Below are positions 46,000-57,119 of a stretch of DNA of 64,000 nucleotides, in pieces. This stretch comes from Lathyrus oleraceus (taxonomy: Eukaryota; Streptophyta; Magnoliopsida; Fabales; Fabaceae), in the NCBI RefSeq assembly GCF_024323335.1, contig NC_066582.1, positions 88,718,944 to 88,782,943 of the forward strand. Reading direction: 5' to 3'. A program made the position numbers and the translations under genes. Numbering within the stretch: the first letter of the stretch is position 1; every line of letters begins with the position of its first letter. Below the pieces are notes generated by a model. The model made no database searches. It saw nothing but the letters and a program-made list of their open reading frames with translations, and was not told the origin of the DNA.

Positions 46000-46989
46000 T
46001 TATTCTGTTTGAGATTTGGCAATCATATCATCAACATAAACCTCGATTTCATGATGAATCATATGATGGAACAGAGTCATCATCGCTCGCTGATATGTTG
46101 CTCTGGCATTTTTCAGACCAAACGGCATCACCTTGTAGTAGAAGGTTCCCCATGGGGTTATGAATGTTGTCTTCTTCATGTCTTCTGGTGCCACCTTAAT
46201 TTGATTATAGCTAGAAAAGCCATCCATGAAGGAGAATACCGAGAACTGAGCCGTGTTATCCACCAAAACGTCAATGTGAGGTAAGGGGAAATCATCTTTA
46301 GGACTAGCCCTGTTCAGATCCCGGTAGTCAACACACATCCGTACCTTTCCATCCTTCTTAGGTACCGGAACGATATTTGCAACCCATGGCGGATAATTTG
46401 CGACTGCTAGAAACCCTGCATCCAACTGTTTTTGCACTTCTTCCTTTATCTTGACAGCCATCTCTGGTCTTGTTCTTCTGAGTTTCTGCTTGACCGGAGG
46501 GCAACCTTCTTTGAGCGGCAAGCGATGTACCACGATGTCTGTGTCAAGCCCTGGCATGTCCTGATAAGACCAAGCGAAGACGTCAACATACTCTTGCAGC
46601 AATTCAATCAACCCCTTCTTCACATTGTCTTCCAAAGCAACCCTTATCTTGATTTCTCTCTTGGCGTCCTCGGTGCCAAGATTAATCACTTCAACAGACT
46701 CTTGATGTGGTTGAATGACCCTTTCCTCTTGTTTTAATAACCTGGTAAGTTCTTCAGGGAGTTCACAGTCTTCATCACCCTCTTCTTCAGCTTGAAAGAT
46801 TGGATTTTCAAAGTCGAAGCGAGCCATAGCAGAACCGTTATCAATAGGGTCCGGTGATGTGCATCTGCATGAGTGATGGTATGTGCTTATGAGTGTGAAA
46901 AAAAAAGGGGAAACTAAACAAAACATTGCCATTTTTTTTTTGAAAAACTGCAAAAATAGAAAGACAGGGAACGAAATATTTGAATGCAA
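46000..46989 (-). pseudogene. Element B pol part 1: reverse transcriptase
   Basis: 329 codons ending at a TAA (46000-46002) just after the YVDD box; the next part is in the same frame. It shows the acidic pre-RT segment (EEEGDEDCELPEELTRLL), VDYRDLNRASPKDDFPLPHID, the catalytic D in FMDGFSSYNQI, TPWGTFYYKVMPFGLKNARATYQ and EVYVDDMIAKS. An acceptor-like CAG (near 46870, complement) precedes the conserved part, so the first 40 or so codons may be intron. Confidence 0.88.
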
Positions 46990-47105
46990 AAAGACGTCCT
47001 TTATTTATGATAAAAAATGCAAGTGTCACATAGATGAGCCCTACAATGAGTCATTACGCCCTGGCGGAACGTAAGACTTGGATATGCATGAATAAACAAA
47101 GAAAA

Positions 47106-48728
47106 TTACTCCTCCAGACAAGTGGCTTGGACAATCTCCTCAGAAGACCAATTGTTGAGAACTTCACCCGGGATCCTCGGACGCACCCAGTTATCGATGT
47201 CGCAATCACTATCCCCATCTTCATTGTTGACCGCAGAGACTAATTTGACTTCTCCTTCAACCATGTTAACGTTGGCTCCACCATGCTGGGGCATGGGATT
47301 GTTGACGACATTAGGAGCTGGTGCAAAGTTAACGGCCTTTGAATCAATGAGGTCATGAACTACGTGCTTAAAAGCTTTGCAGTTCTCAATATTATGGCCA
47401 GGTGCCCCAGAGTGGAAGCTACACCTAGCATTGGCGTCATAACCCACCGGGAGCCTACCAACGGGAGGAGCCAGAGTGCGCAACTGCACAAGTTGTAGTT
47501 GTTGAAGACTAGACAGCAACTGAGCGTACGACATTGGAAGAGTGTCGAAACGCCGGTCTATCGTCCTTGGCCTCGGTTGATAGGCGAGTCTGTTACCCGG
47601 TTGTTGTGGTTGGTACTGAGCTGGTTGACGCTGTGGTTGTTGTTGTTGTAGTGGTGCTGCAGCTGGAATGGTCACAGTCGCAACATACGGTTGCTGATGA
47701 TAGTTCTGAAAGTTATTCCTCCGGTTATTCCTGTTCTGATAAGAAGATATGGCACTTGCATCCCCTTCTCTCCTCTTCTATCCCTGAACGAACGGCTTCT
47801 TCATCCCTGATGAGGATCCACCTCCACTCTGGGTCTTGTATGTCCTCAGGTAATTCTCCACCCTCTCTCCGGTAGAGACTACATCAGCAAAATTGGAGGC
47901 ATTGCAACCCACCAGGCGCTCCAAATAAGGTCCTGGCAGAGTGTTCATGAACATGTTAGCCATTTCCTTCTCCAACATAGGAGGTTGAACACGAGAAGCT
48001 ATTTCTCTTCAGCGTTAAGCGTATTCTCTGAAGCACTCATTGCTTTTAAGAGATAGATTTTGAAGTTGAGTTCTGTCCAGAGCCATGTCTGCATTATATT
48101 GATACTGCTTCACGAAAGCCTCAACCAAATCCCTCCAGCAACGGATGTGGGCTCTGTCTAGCCTCATATACCATTCCAGGGATGCCCCAGCTAGGCTGTC
48201 CTGGAAAAAGTACATAAGCAACTTTTCGTCATCGGAGTATGCAACCATTTTACGGAAATAGGCTTGCACATGGGTCTTCGGGCAAGAGTTGCCATTGTAT
48301 TTGTCAAATATCGGGACCTTGAATTTCGGTGGCACTCTCACACCTGGGACCAGCCCCAAGTCAGCAACATCTACTCCCAGAGGATTTTGTCCTTCCACTT
48401 CCTTCGACCTCTCTTCCAATCTTCTAAACATGGGGTCCACACCATGACCCATACCAAGGTCTTCCTGCAGCAGGGGGAACTGATCGTCCTGATCATCATG
48501 AACGGGCTGTTGACCGGAGGTGACATGTAGGATTGGGATAGGCCCCGGTCCATTGGGTCCGTTAGCCTCTCCGGCTGGAGGATCAGTCACCGTCTCTGGT
48601 TGAGCAGGGGGATTCCTCTATATTTTCTGCCTGAGCTCTTGCTGTCCCTGAGCCACCCCTTGAACCACATCCATGAATTGATTCATGCGGATTTTCATCT
48701 CGGCGAACTCTTCCTGTAGGCTTTCCAT
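47106..48728 (-). pseudogene. Element B gag
   Basis: One frame of about 540 codons from ATG at 48726-48728 (MESLQEEFAEMKIRMNQF) to the stop at 47106, with in-frame stops at 48618, 48015, just after it, and 47778. It retains the capsid-like domain (ASLEWYMRLDRAHIRCWRD, VEAFVKQYQYNADM), a Gln/Pro-rich linker and the variant knuckle CSFHSGAPGHNIENC. It ends in SSEEIVQATCLEE without a protease domain. About 115 bp separate it from the pol frame. Confidence 0.85.
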
Positions 48729-49868
48729 TACTCTCTGTTGGTTTCTGCGGGTACCGTACCGGTGAATGCCTGGCTCAGCTATCCTGCTGATGGAACACCA
48801 AACAAACTGAGAACACTGTGGCGGTACCTGTTATGCAAGACATGCTAATGAATATGTAAATGCAATGACATGTTTATCAATTCCAAAGGTATTATACCCC
48901 CTTGACTCCAGTCTCTCAATAGATAAACGATGTAAAAAACAAGACTAAGCCGTTGATGAGAACCAAGAAAATTCCGACTAGAATCAAGTAGAAGATATAA
49001 ACCCCACAAAAATGGATAAACATGTGTGAATGATTATGAATGCAAAATGATGTGAATGCAGTGCAGTGCCATGGGAATCAGGATCGCTGTATCTGCTTGA
49101 ACATCTGTCAGGTTGCATTGTCTGGAGAGAAATTAAGAGCACACCAAACAAAGGTCATGGGATGGATCATGTTATCCTTAATATCAACCATCCATTTTGG
49201 TGGATTATGGTTTACACCTTATCAACACCCAAGTTTCATTGATATTAAGGATACCTGATCGGATCAACCATGAATCAAGGGTTTGTTGCAAGTCACGAGC
49301 ATGGAGTTTAGGTTAAGAACCACCCAAAAGAAGTGTACTAAGGTTTAAACCTGCCAAACATGTTCTATAAAAGGTTCCCATAGTCATAATCCCATCTTTC
49401 GGATATTATCGGAGGAACGACTACTCGTATTCCAAAAATATTCTCAAGAGAGACTCTTATGAGTGTAGTATCGCGTAACAATCGTATCAAATCTTACACT
49501 TGAACGACTTTCGCACTACGTCCTACGAATAGGCCAAGATGGGTTTGGTAAACTAAGGTCCTCGGCTTCTAAGGTCTATATTGGAAAGAGTAATGTCTAA
49601 CCACAACTTACTTGTGTGACATTATTGATCCCAACATGACCTCCACCAAGTGAATGGACTTGCAAGTCAACTTGCTAAGGAATAACTCCACACAAGTCAA
49701 CAAGACTATGCCATTCTCCTATCCTAAGTGCACTCGAGTTCGGGTATAGAACTCATCTCACAAAGATCACCAAGCACACAAAGAATTAATATTCAAGCAA
49801 TTCAAACATTACATACAATAAACAAATAAACTACAAAAGCTAGGAGGGACTCGCTTAGGGAAACCGGG
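48729..49868 (-). other. Element B 5' leader
   Basis: 1.1 kb between PBS and gag. No reading frame with a domain, and no ORF1. It contains the 14-bp inverted repeat described separately. Confidence 0.5.
49174..49252. repeat. Inverted repeat in the element B leader
   Basis: ATCCTTAATATCAA (49174-49187) and its exact reverse complement TTGATATTAAGGAT (49239-49252) enclose 51 bases. The enclosed part has a second, smaller inverted repeat (ATCCA-TTTTGG-TGGAT flanked by AACC/GGTT). It would fold as a hairpin in the genomic RNA leader. Confidence 0.65.
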
Positions 49869-49886
49869 TCCCTAGCAGAGTCGCTA
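49869..49886 (-). other. Primer-binding site of element B
   Basis: TAGCGACTCTGCTAGGGA in sense. It differs from the element A PBS at two bases and sits two bases inside the 5' LTR. Confidence 0.7.
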
Positions 49887-50189
49887 GCTGTCGCAACCTG
49901 AAAAATACAGTGTGCGAAAAAACAACCCGCGAAAGAAAATGACAGAAGAGTCGACACCGTGCGTTATTTATCCCAAAGGAGGGAAAGCAAACGCTCGAAG
50001 TAAACCTGAAAAGAGGAAAGGAAAAGACAAGGTCTCGCAACCAAATCTTGGGTTCGGGAGTCGGTTATGCGAAGGGAAGGTATTAGCACCCCTACGCATC
50101 CGTAGTACTCTACGGGATCCACTTTTGTAGTTCTTGTCTAAAGGGTGTGAGTTTATCTTGTGCTGTTTACTAAAAAAAGGGGTTAAATG

Positions 50190-50375
50190 AAAATGACTCG
50201 CGCGGATGTCGCATCCACTGCATACGTATCTCATCTGAATATGAGAATCAGAGTCTTCGTAGCTCGGTTGACCTATGGGTTGGGGGGATGTGTACTCGCT
50301 AAGATATCGCATCTTATGCCTACGTATCTCATCTGGAATGAGAATCAGAGCAAGCCGTAGTTCGGCTAACTACGG
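50190..50375 (-). other. Two U5 stem-loop modules in the B LTR
   Basis: Module 1: GGATG-TCG-CATCC, then TACG (50223-50226), TCTCAT-CTGAAT-ATGAGA, ATCAGAG, CGTA (50258-50261). Module 2: AAGAT-ATCGC-ATCTT, CTACG, TCTCAT-CTGGA-ATGAGA, ATCAGAG, CGTAG, TTCGG. In the other LTR module 1 is split by the insertion of element A. Confidence 0.55.
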
Positions 50376-51232
50376 GGTTATGGATTGGGTTTTGGACGAA
50401 CGACGTTACTACGCAATCTACCGGATGCTCGACCTTTGGAGACTTACTCGCCTGTAGTAGAAGGAGTAAACGTGTTCTTAGGAGAAGAAAAATCAATAGG
50501 TTTGCTTGCGTTATAGGAACGCTCGTGCAAAAGGAGTCCTGGACAAAGGAACCTGCATAAAGTAAACACAAAAACATTGTCTCCTATCGAGGTCTTCCAG
50601 CTAGGAAAGTAGTAAAATGCGGGAAAAATGTAAAAGGTACCACACGGATGAAGATCCGAGGTAACAGCAATTAAAGGAACGATAAACCCTGAGATCCCTC
50701 GAAGCTAACATCATCAAAGAAAGTGGGTCAGTACAGGTAACCGGAATGAACCTCCAGGGAGTATCCCACAAATAAAGTGGAAAACCACGCAAGTTATCCC
50801 TGCAAAAGTCATGTGAGCCCTCACAAAAACTCAACAAACAGGTTAGAGACAAAAAAATAGGATAATCAAGGGTTGCCCCCAAATCAAAATGTAACCACAT
50901 GAATCATGCCATTAAAATTCAAAAAAAAGACATGCATCAAAAGGGTATCAAATTCACCCATAATACCTCAAACATTCAGAGTATTCAAATTCCAAGCTCA
51001 AAGGTAATGGGAATAAGGGCAAACCTAATTGGAGAGCTTGATTGAAATTGAGTTGCACCAGTGAGGTTTACAAAACAATCTTTAGGGTTTATGTGAGGCA
51101 GAGGTGATTCTGTGCAGTTGAGTTCCCTTCAGGGTTTGGAGGCTGCTCTGAACTCTGTTAGCTCTTCTCTCACTATCTTTTTCCAGCCAGAGTAATAGGA
51201 ATAGAATGGCCTTTTGTTTCACTGAAACTCTG

Positions 51233-51240
51233 AATTTATA
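51233..51240 (-). promoter_or_regulatory. Candidate TATA box of the B 5' LTR
   Basis: TATAAATT in sense, about 480 bp from the LTR start. Conserved in the other LTR (40697-40704). Confidence 0.45.
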
Positions 51241-51727
51241 ACCTAATTTTTGTGGACCTGTGGGCTCAAATGAGAGAGGTCCAAGTCCAAGTTTTTTTCT
51301 TTTATTTATTTATTTATTTATTATTTTTATTTTTATTTTATTTTTTTCGTTTTCCGCTTTTTTTTTCGTTTTTTTTTTCGTTTTTTTTTCTTTTTTTTCG
51401 TTTTTTTTTCGTTTTTTTTTTCAGAACACGTGGGCTTCGCCTAGCGAGCATGACAGCTCATGAACAAACCTTTGCTCCTTCAAGATTAACATTTTGACTG
51501 ACGAATAAACCCATGTTGGAAGTAACTCAAGTCTTTCCCTTGTGTTGACTGATCATCTAAATAGAGCCCACAAAGTGTCCTGGATGATGTTCAAGCTTCT
51601 TGGATCCGATTCCGATTGCCATGATGAAATGCAAATGCTAAATGACCTAAAAATGAATGCATGCATGATGTGTAAAGCGTATGCTTCCAGGAAAAATGAA
51701 GGGTAAATTTTGGGGTATTACAGTAGT

Positions 51728-52900
51728 CATGAATTCTTATTTCTATTTGATATGTAGTAGCTTGTATGCTTCAACAACATCGTAATCTGAGATATCATCA
51801 TCGTTGGAATCACCATCATCCTTGACATTTGGTTTGGATATCACATGTGTTGTGAATGTAATCACGCAGTTGGCCTTTTCACCATCACTATCATCTTCTG
51901 TTTCTTCATCTCACAATATGAAAATATTTCCATTATTTTGATTTCTATAGAAATTGGTATATTCCTCTTGAATGTGTCTAAATCAGCCACATTCTTGACA
52001 TTGGATTCCCTTCCTTTATTTTGTTTATCTTCTTCTCAGTTTTTAAATTGGGTAATGAAACCTCTAGAGTTTTCAAGAAGTTTGTCTTTGACATTTGTCA
52101 TGACATTATTCTTCAACATTATATCAATTACTCTCATAACTTAACAAACTTTTTTTGCAAGTAATGCAATAGAGTTAGATAAGTTATCATCAATATCCTC
52201 TTCTACCGATTCGTCATCATTTTCAACATCAACTTTGAATGCTACACCTTTGTTTTTATTCTCTGATTTAACATTGATAGCCATTTCAAAAGTTTGCAAT
52301 GAAACAATGAGTTCATCCACTTTGATATTGATAATGTGATGAGCTTCTTTATTATTGTAGCTTTCATATCAAACTTCTTTGAAAAAAGTATGAGAATTTT
52401 CCAGGCCGATTTTTGTTCATACGTTTTTTCACAAAGACAAAATAATATGTTTGCTAAATCACGAAGTCGGACATTGAAGTCATAAATTGTTTGACCCCCT
52501 TTCATTCTTGGGTTCTCAAATTTGGTAGTGAGAAGCTAGACTCTTGACATACAGACTTTAGAATTACCCTCATAAGTAGTCTTGAGAATTTCCCAAGCTT
52601 CTTTGGCAACAAACATATATTGATGAGTCTAAAGATGTTTTTGTCAACTCCATTGAATATGGCGTTGAGAGCTCAAGAATTAACATGTGTTTCTTCATCT
52701 TATTCTTTAGACCAATATTCTTCTATCTTCAGGGATTATATGTCATCTTCTGCAGTAATCATGGGGGGGGTGTACATCCTTTAATAATTACTTTCCATGT
52801 TTTCCTATCCATTGATTAGAGAAAGCAACCATGCGAACTTTCTAATAATCATAGTTTGTGTCGTCTAGGATAGATGGTCAATTTAAAGATCCTCCTTATT
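51728..52900 (-). pseudogene. Copia (SIRE-like) gag, N-terminal part
   Basis: Continues the remnant at 11780-12786; the two join across the element B TSD. On the - strand 52505-52242 encodes a UBN2-type copia gag segment (MKGGQTIYDFNVRLRDLANILF, SKKFDMKATIIKKL). Upstream, near 52830-52870, a TNYDY-stop-KVRMVAF motif marks the gag N-terminus. Stops and frameshifts are frequent. The part toward 51728 runs into the coiled-coil segment of 12526-12786. Confidence 0.7.
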
Positions 52901-52967
52901 TAGTATTGTACATTTTGAATAGAATCCATAGATCCCTTAGAGCTCACCTAACCAGAATATGGTGCTT

Positions 52968-52979
52968 GCTCTTATGCTA
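52968..52979 (-). other. Degenerate copia primer-binding site
   Basis: The complement of GCTCTTATGCTA resembles the initiator-Met PBS TGGTATCAGAGC with three mismatches. It is placed correctly between gag and an LTR starting TGAAATTATG. Confidence 0.5.
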
Positions 52980-52981
52980 AT

Positions 52982-53363
52982 TGAAATTATGTTCTCCTAA
53001 TGGAAAGATATCAAACACAATGTCTAGGACAATGTGTATGACATGATTAATTCAATAACAAGTAAATTGCAAATATAAGTAAAAGGACAAAAGGAATCAT
53101 TAACCCAGTTTGGTACAAAGTCACCTACGTCTGGAGAGCTTTAACCCAAGAAAGGAAATTCACTCTTAATTGTCAAAGTAAAAATTGGTCTTAGTTGAAC
53201 ACTTCTAGTTTAAAGCCTCTCTTCTTAGTACTACTCGTGAATTCCTTTTCAGGACTCTCCCTAAATATGAGACCCCTCTCACTTTCTCACAAGAACTTTC
53301 CCAAGTGTTTGGACAATTACATTATTTTATGTATGATGAAACCAATTACAACTTAAAATAAAC

Positions 53364-53413
<50 letters not shown>

Positions 53414-53800
53414 AACGTTCCTAGCAAATAGAGTTTAAAAACACAAAATTAAAATCAAAACAAAAGACTCAACACAACTAAAACACGCCTTGTTTGTTTT
53501 TCTCAAGATATGAGTCTTTACATGGAGAAATCCTCCTTAAATAGTAACAAAATCCAACTGCAAGGCCCATTATGGTTTGTGTCATCATGTGCGGCTGAAG
53601 CAAATCCAAAGGAGAAATAGATTATTCTTCATTGAGTTGATTTGAAATCTTTGATTTGATAAATCTTCAACAATCGGATTTATTCTCTTTAATTCTTGCA
53701 AATTTATCTTTTGGAAAACCTTTCCTTATTCCATAATAAATCCCATAAATTAATTAGATGATATTGAATAATAATGGAAACAAATCTTTAACACGCATGA
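52982..53800 (-). repeat. Probable copia 5' LTR (right end uncertain)
   Basis: Begins TGAAATTATG after the PBS. It is AT-rich and includes a tract ACCCAGTTTGGTACAAAGTCACC of the kind found in copia LTRs. It contains a 40-bp AT microsatellite. The right boundary and TSD were not found, and 53800-53960 is unassigned. Confidence 0.4.
53371..53410. repeat. (AT)20 microsatellite
   Basis: Twenty uninterrupted AT units. Confidence 0.95.
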
Positions 53801-54798
53801 CATTTTCTCAGTGTAGATTGGTTCCAGATGAGGCATAATGTATCATAATCTGTGGAACAACTTTCTCCACATGTTGCCTCCTAGTTTGATCTCATGGAGA
53901 TAAGATGTCTCACACAATAGTATGACATCTTGCTCCATATATTGCCTATTAAAATTAGAGGCATTGGACATCATTAAGCATGGCAATCACATTGCATAAG
54001 TCAAGGCAAGCACAAACAAGCACATGTGTGACACCAAATGTCACACCAACTTAGCATAGGCCTAAAACAGAAATGGTAATTGGTAAAAACCTCAAACCAA
54101 AGCCAAAACACCATTCAACATGTCTAGAAATAGTGTGCAAAGTTTCACATTCATTGGATAATCCACAAGCATTTCACAATCAAATGAAAATCAAGGCAAT
54201 TCAAAAGCTCACACATGACCATCCAGAATGAAAAATCTCAATTAAATCAGAAATGATCCCAAAAATTCCAACAAAAATCATGAGCAATCATAACATTCAT
54301 ATCAAGCACCATACAAAAAATCAGGGCAATTGGATATCATTTGGCATGGCAAACTCATCAATCAAGTTGGACATCACAAGGTGTGACACAAATTGTCACA
54401 CCTAACTTAGCACATTCATAAAACAGAAACCACAAATGGTAAAAATACCAAATCAACACCAAAATATCAAGCCAAGAGTCTAGTTTCAACATGTAAAATT
54501 TCATGAGCATTGGATGAAATCTCAGCATTTCACAAATGTATGATCAAGGCAATGTCAAGAATGGACACATGTACACAAACCCTAGCACAAAAACAATTTC
54601 CAGCCATGCACAATTTTTAAAATCATGATGATAAAAAAGTAGAGAGATCAAGGATCCTAATGCAAAAAACTGGAGTCAATTTGGATAAGTTTTGGATTTG
54701 TTATGATTTTTGAAAGTTTGGTGAAATTTGAAAATGAAACATGAAGCCAAGGCATAAAATGGGAGGGAAAAGGAAATTGTGTGGCATTTTGAAAAGTT

Positions 54799-54826
54799 CC
54801 TCAGCCAGGAATCGAACCTGGTGAGG
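54799..54826 (-). other. tRNA T-arm-like hairpin in the D LTR
   Basis: In sense CCTCA-CCAGG-TTCGATT-CCTGG-C-TGAGG. The five-base-pair stem with a TTCGATT loop has the form of a tRNA T-arm and contains a box B-like GGTTCGATTCC. No D-arm or anticodon arm is found upstream, so this is not a tRNA gene. Confidence 0.5.
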
Positions 54827-55696
54827 TTTTGAAATTGGCGCGCCAGCTAAAATGCGGTTGTTCCATTTATTCGCTGGCAGGCAGTGGCACGTTTAAACAA
54901 AATGGACCAATGAGGAGCCAGCATGGCCATGCGCATGCACCAATCAGATGCGTGCCCTAAAACAAACCTACAGCAACGCTATTCCGTGGCATTTAGTGGA
55001 TCCAAAACCGTTGCCTTAGACCTGGACTCATCTTCTTCATCGTGTTCATCACTGTTCATCAACCTCAAGAACAATTTTTCCAGATTTGGAAATTAAGCAT
55101 AGCAATAGGTAGATCTTTCATCCTAGGTCATGAATCTATGTCTATTTTATCCTAATTCTATCTATCATGAGAGAATCGAACACATTATCATTTGCACATG
55201 AAGCTTTAAACTACCATAACTCATTCAAACATGCATGGATTTCAATGATTCAAAGCTCAGCATAACAGGCATGAAGAGATCTACAATAAAATCACAACAA
55301 TTTCAAGAAATAAAGAGATCGAATTCGTGACCTCTTGAAGAGCAGAAGTGGAATTCAATGGATTTAAGCCTTGCAACGCTCGAACAGTCCTTCCATGATG
55401 CTTGTGAAGTGGATTAGAAGAGAAATTGAGGATTAATTGTGCACGATTTGGCCAGAACCTTGATTCACCATTGTTGCACAATCTTGATGTATGCTTCAAC
55501 CTTGCCACGATTCTCTTGAATTCTACCTCCAAACTTGTTCAATGATGCTTCAGAGTGACGAATCAAGCAGTAGAAGGTGATGTTATGTGAAGAAATTGAG
55601 AAAAATTTGGAGAGAAAGTGAGAGAGAATTTTGAGAAAATGGATCTAGATCTAAAATTATGAGTTGTTGTTTTGAGAATCAGTTAGGGTTTTGTTA

Positions 55697-55702
55697 TTTA
55701 TA
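55697..55702 (-). promoter_or_regulatory. Candidate TATA box of the D LTR
   Basis: TATAAA(TAAC) in sense, about 1.2 kb from the LTR start, followed by AAAACCCTAACT as in E1. Confidence 0.4.
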
Positions 55703-56929
55703 TGCTATGCTAAACATGCTTAATTATGCCTAAACCAAATGCTAATGAAAATGGATTAAGTTTGGAAGTGTTTTGCAAAATTGAGCTTTCACCCTTATGC
55801 ATGGAAATCATGGATGAACAGTACACGAAAATTATTGAATTTCACTTAAAACCATATTTTAAAATCAATGGTAATTGCCAAATGTTCAAATAATTCACCA
55901 ATTTTGAATTTCATGTTTTCCCTCCAAAAATCCAAGATTTTGCAAATGATTATGTGATGATAATTGATGTAATGTAATGCAATATTTTGAAATTAGAGGT
56001 TAAAATAAGAACAAGGCAAAAAGAACCACTTGAATTGGAGTTTTGGTTGAGAAGTTATGCCCATTTGAAGTTCCATGTTCCATTTGTCAAGATTTGATCA
56101 TATCTCCTTAACCACACATGAGAAATTGATGATCTTGGACGTTTTGGAAATGGGAGAGAAAGATATACAAGTTTCATGTTCAACAAAATTTCATTTGAAG
56201 CATGATTGATGATGAAATCTTGAGTTGAAAACTTTTCCATTTTTGGCAAATTTGAATTACAAGTCACTTTCTATTTTTGGAAAGTTTTGACCTGACCTTA
56301 AATTCTTCAATGTTGATGTTTGAAATGTCAAATGAGACTTGTTTGAACATAAATGAAGTATTTCTAATCACTTCCCACCTCCAAATCCAACAGTTGACTT
56401 TGCAGTTGATAGATGACTTGGCCATTCACAGATGATTTTGAACCTCAACCACTTGATGAAATGGCACCAAAATGAAACCCTAGCTTATACAAGCTCAATA
56501 AAATCATATGATGATCTCCATCTCAATAGAAACCTCATCTCCTTAAAAAACCCTGATTGGTACAATTCAACTGATTAGGGTTGACCAGAGGTCAAAACCC
56601 TAATCCCAAGGCACACGATCAGGAATAATGAACCTCTTGGTGATGATAAAACCATGATGATGATGATGTACCATTTCAACCAAAATAATGCTCAACCTCC
56701 TTGAGGAACCAAAAACCCTAATTGAAGCACAAACCTCAGATGATCAGTGATCAATTCATGAGACCCTCAAGCTTGAATCTTTTAACCTCTTTATCTTCTG
56801 AGCAAGACTTAGGAGGATGACTTGCTTACTTCACATGATATGCAATATGCAATGCCTAATGTCCTACAAAATGAAATGCAATATGCTAAGCTAGTCCCAA
56901 GTGAGGAGGGCAAATTTTGAGGTGTTACA

Positions 56930-56941
56930 GCTGCCCCTATT
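56930..56941 (-). other. Polypurine tract of element D
   Basis: AATAGGGGCAGC in sense, same as in element A. Confidence 0.75.
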
Positions 56942-57119
56942 CAATCCACTGTGAATCTGTCGATATGAATAGCCTCGGCTTTCAGATGACCATGGTGAAG
57001 AGTGATTGAATACCAAGAACAAACAAACAATTTGCACTCTGATGGGAAATAATTAACAATGCCTGTCAGAATCGGCAAAGAAGCAATCTTGAAAGAAGAA
57101 TTCGTCTGGTACGGAGAAA

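Larger units (their letters stand above)
12787..51722 (-). mobile_element. Element B: Ogre/Tat-lineage retrotransposon carrying two nested insertions
   Basis: LTRs begin TGTCGCAACC on the + strand and end ...GGTATTACA. The right (5') LTR, 49889-51722, is 1834 bp. The left (3') LTR is 12787-13123 + 31021-31850 + 40520-41179, about 1827 bp once the two nested elements and their TSDs are removed. The same five bases, GTAGT, flank it at 12782-12786 and 51723-51727. Without insertions it spans about 12.4 kb and contains gag, RT, RNase H, second RNase H and integrase but no visible protease. All breaks in gag and pol that I found are in-frame stops. About 37 LTR differences were counted by eye (about 2%). 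Confidence 0.92.
49889..51722 (-). repeat. Element B 5' LTR (1834 bp)
   Basis: Uninterrupted copy of the LTR whose partner is split over 12787-41179. On the + strand it holds the LTR-end hairpin (50100-50115), two U5 modules (50190-50375), homology to E1 LTR blocks, a T-rich tract (51293-51421) and a TATA box. It is followed by TSD GTAGT. Confidence 0.92.
53960..56929 (-). repeat. Element D 3' LTR, left part missing or unresolved
   Basis: Non-coding. It resembles the LTR of A in phrase (GTGTGACA...TGTCACACC at about 54025-54052 and 54380-54402; CATGTTCAACAAAATTTCATTTG near 56180). It ends GAGGTGTTACA. No U5 modules are seen because the left end is absent. Domains: none. Confidence 0.7.

Noticed and set aside
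52982..53800. LTR partner of 10373-11587
   Set aside because: Although placed as the 5' LTR of the copia remnant, its start and body do not align with the left LTR by eye, so they are not annotated as a matched pair.
54799..54826. tRNA gene
   Set aside because: Only a T-arm-like hairpin. No D-arm, anticodon arm or seven-base-pair acceptor stem could be found in the flanks.
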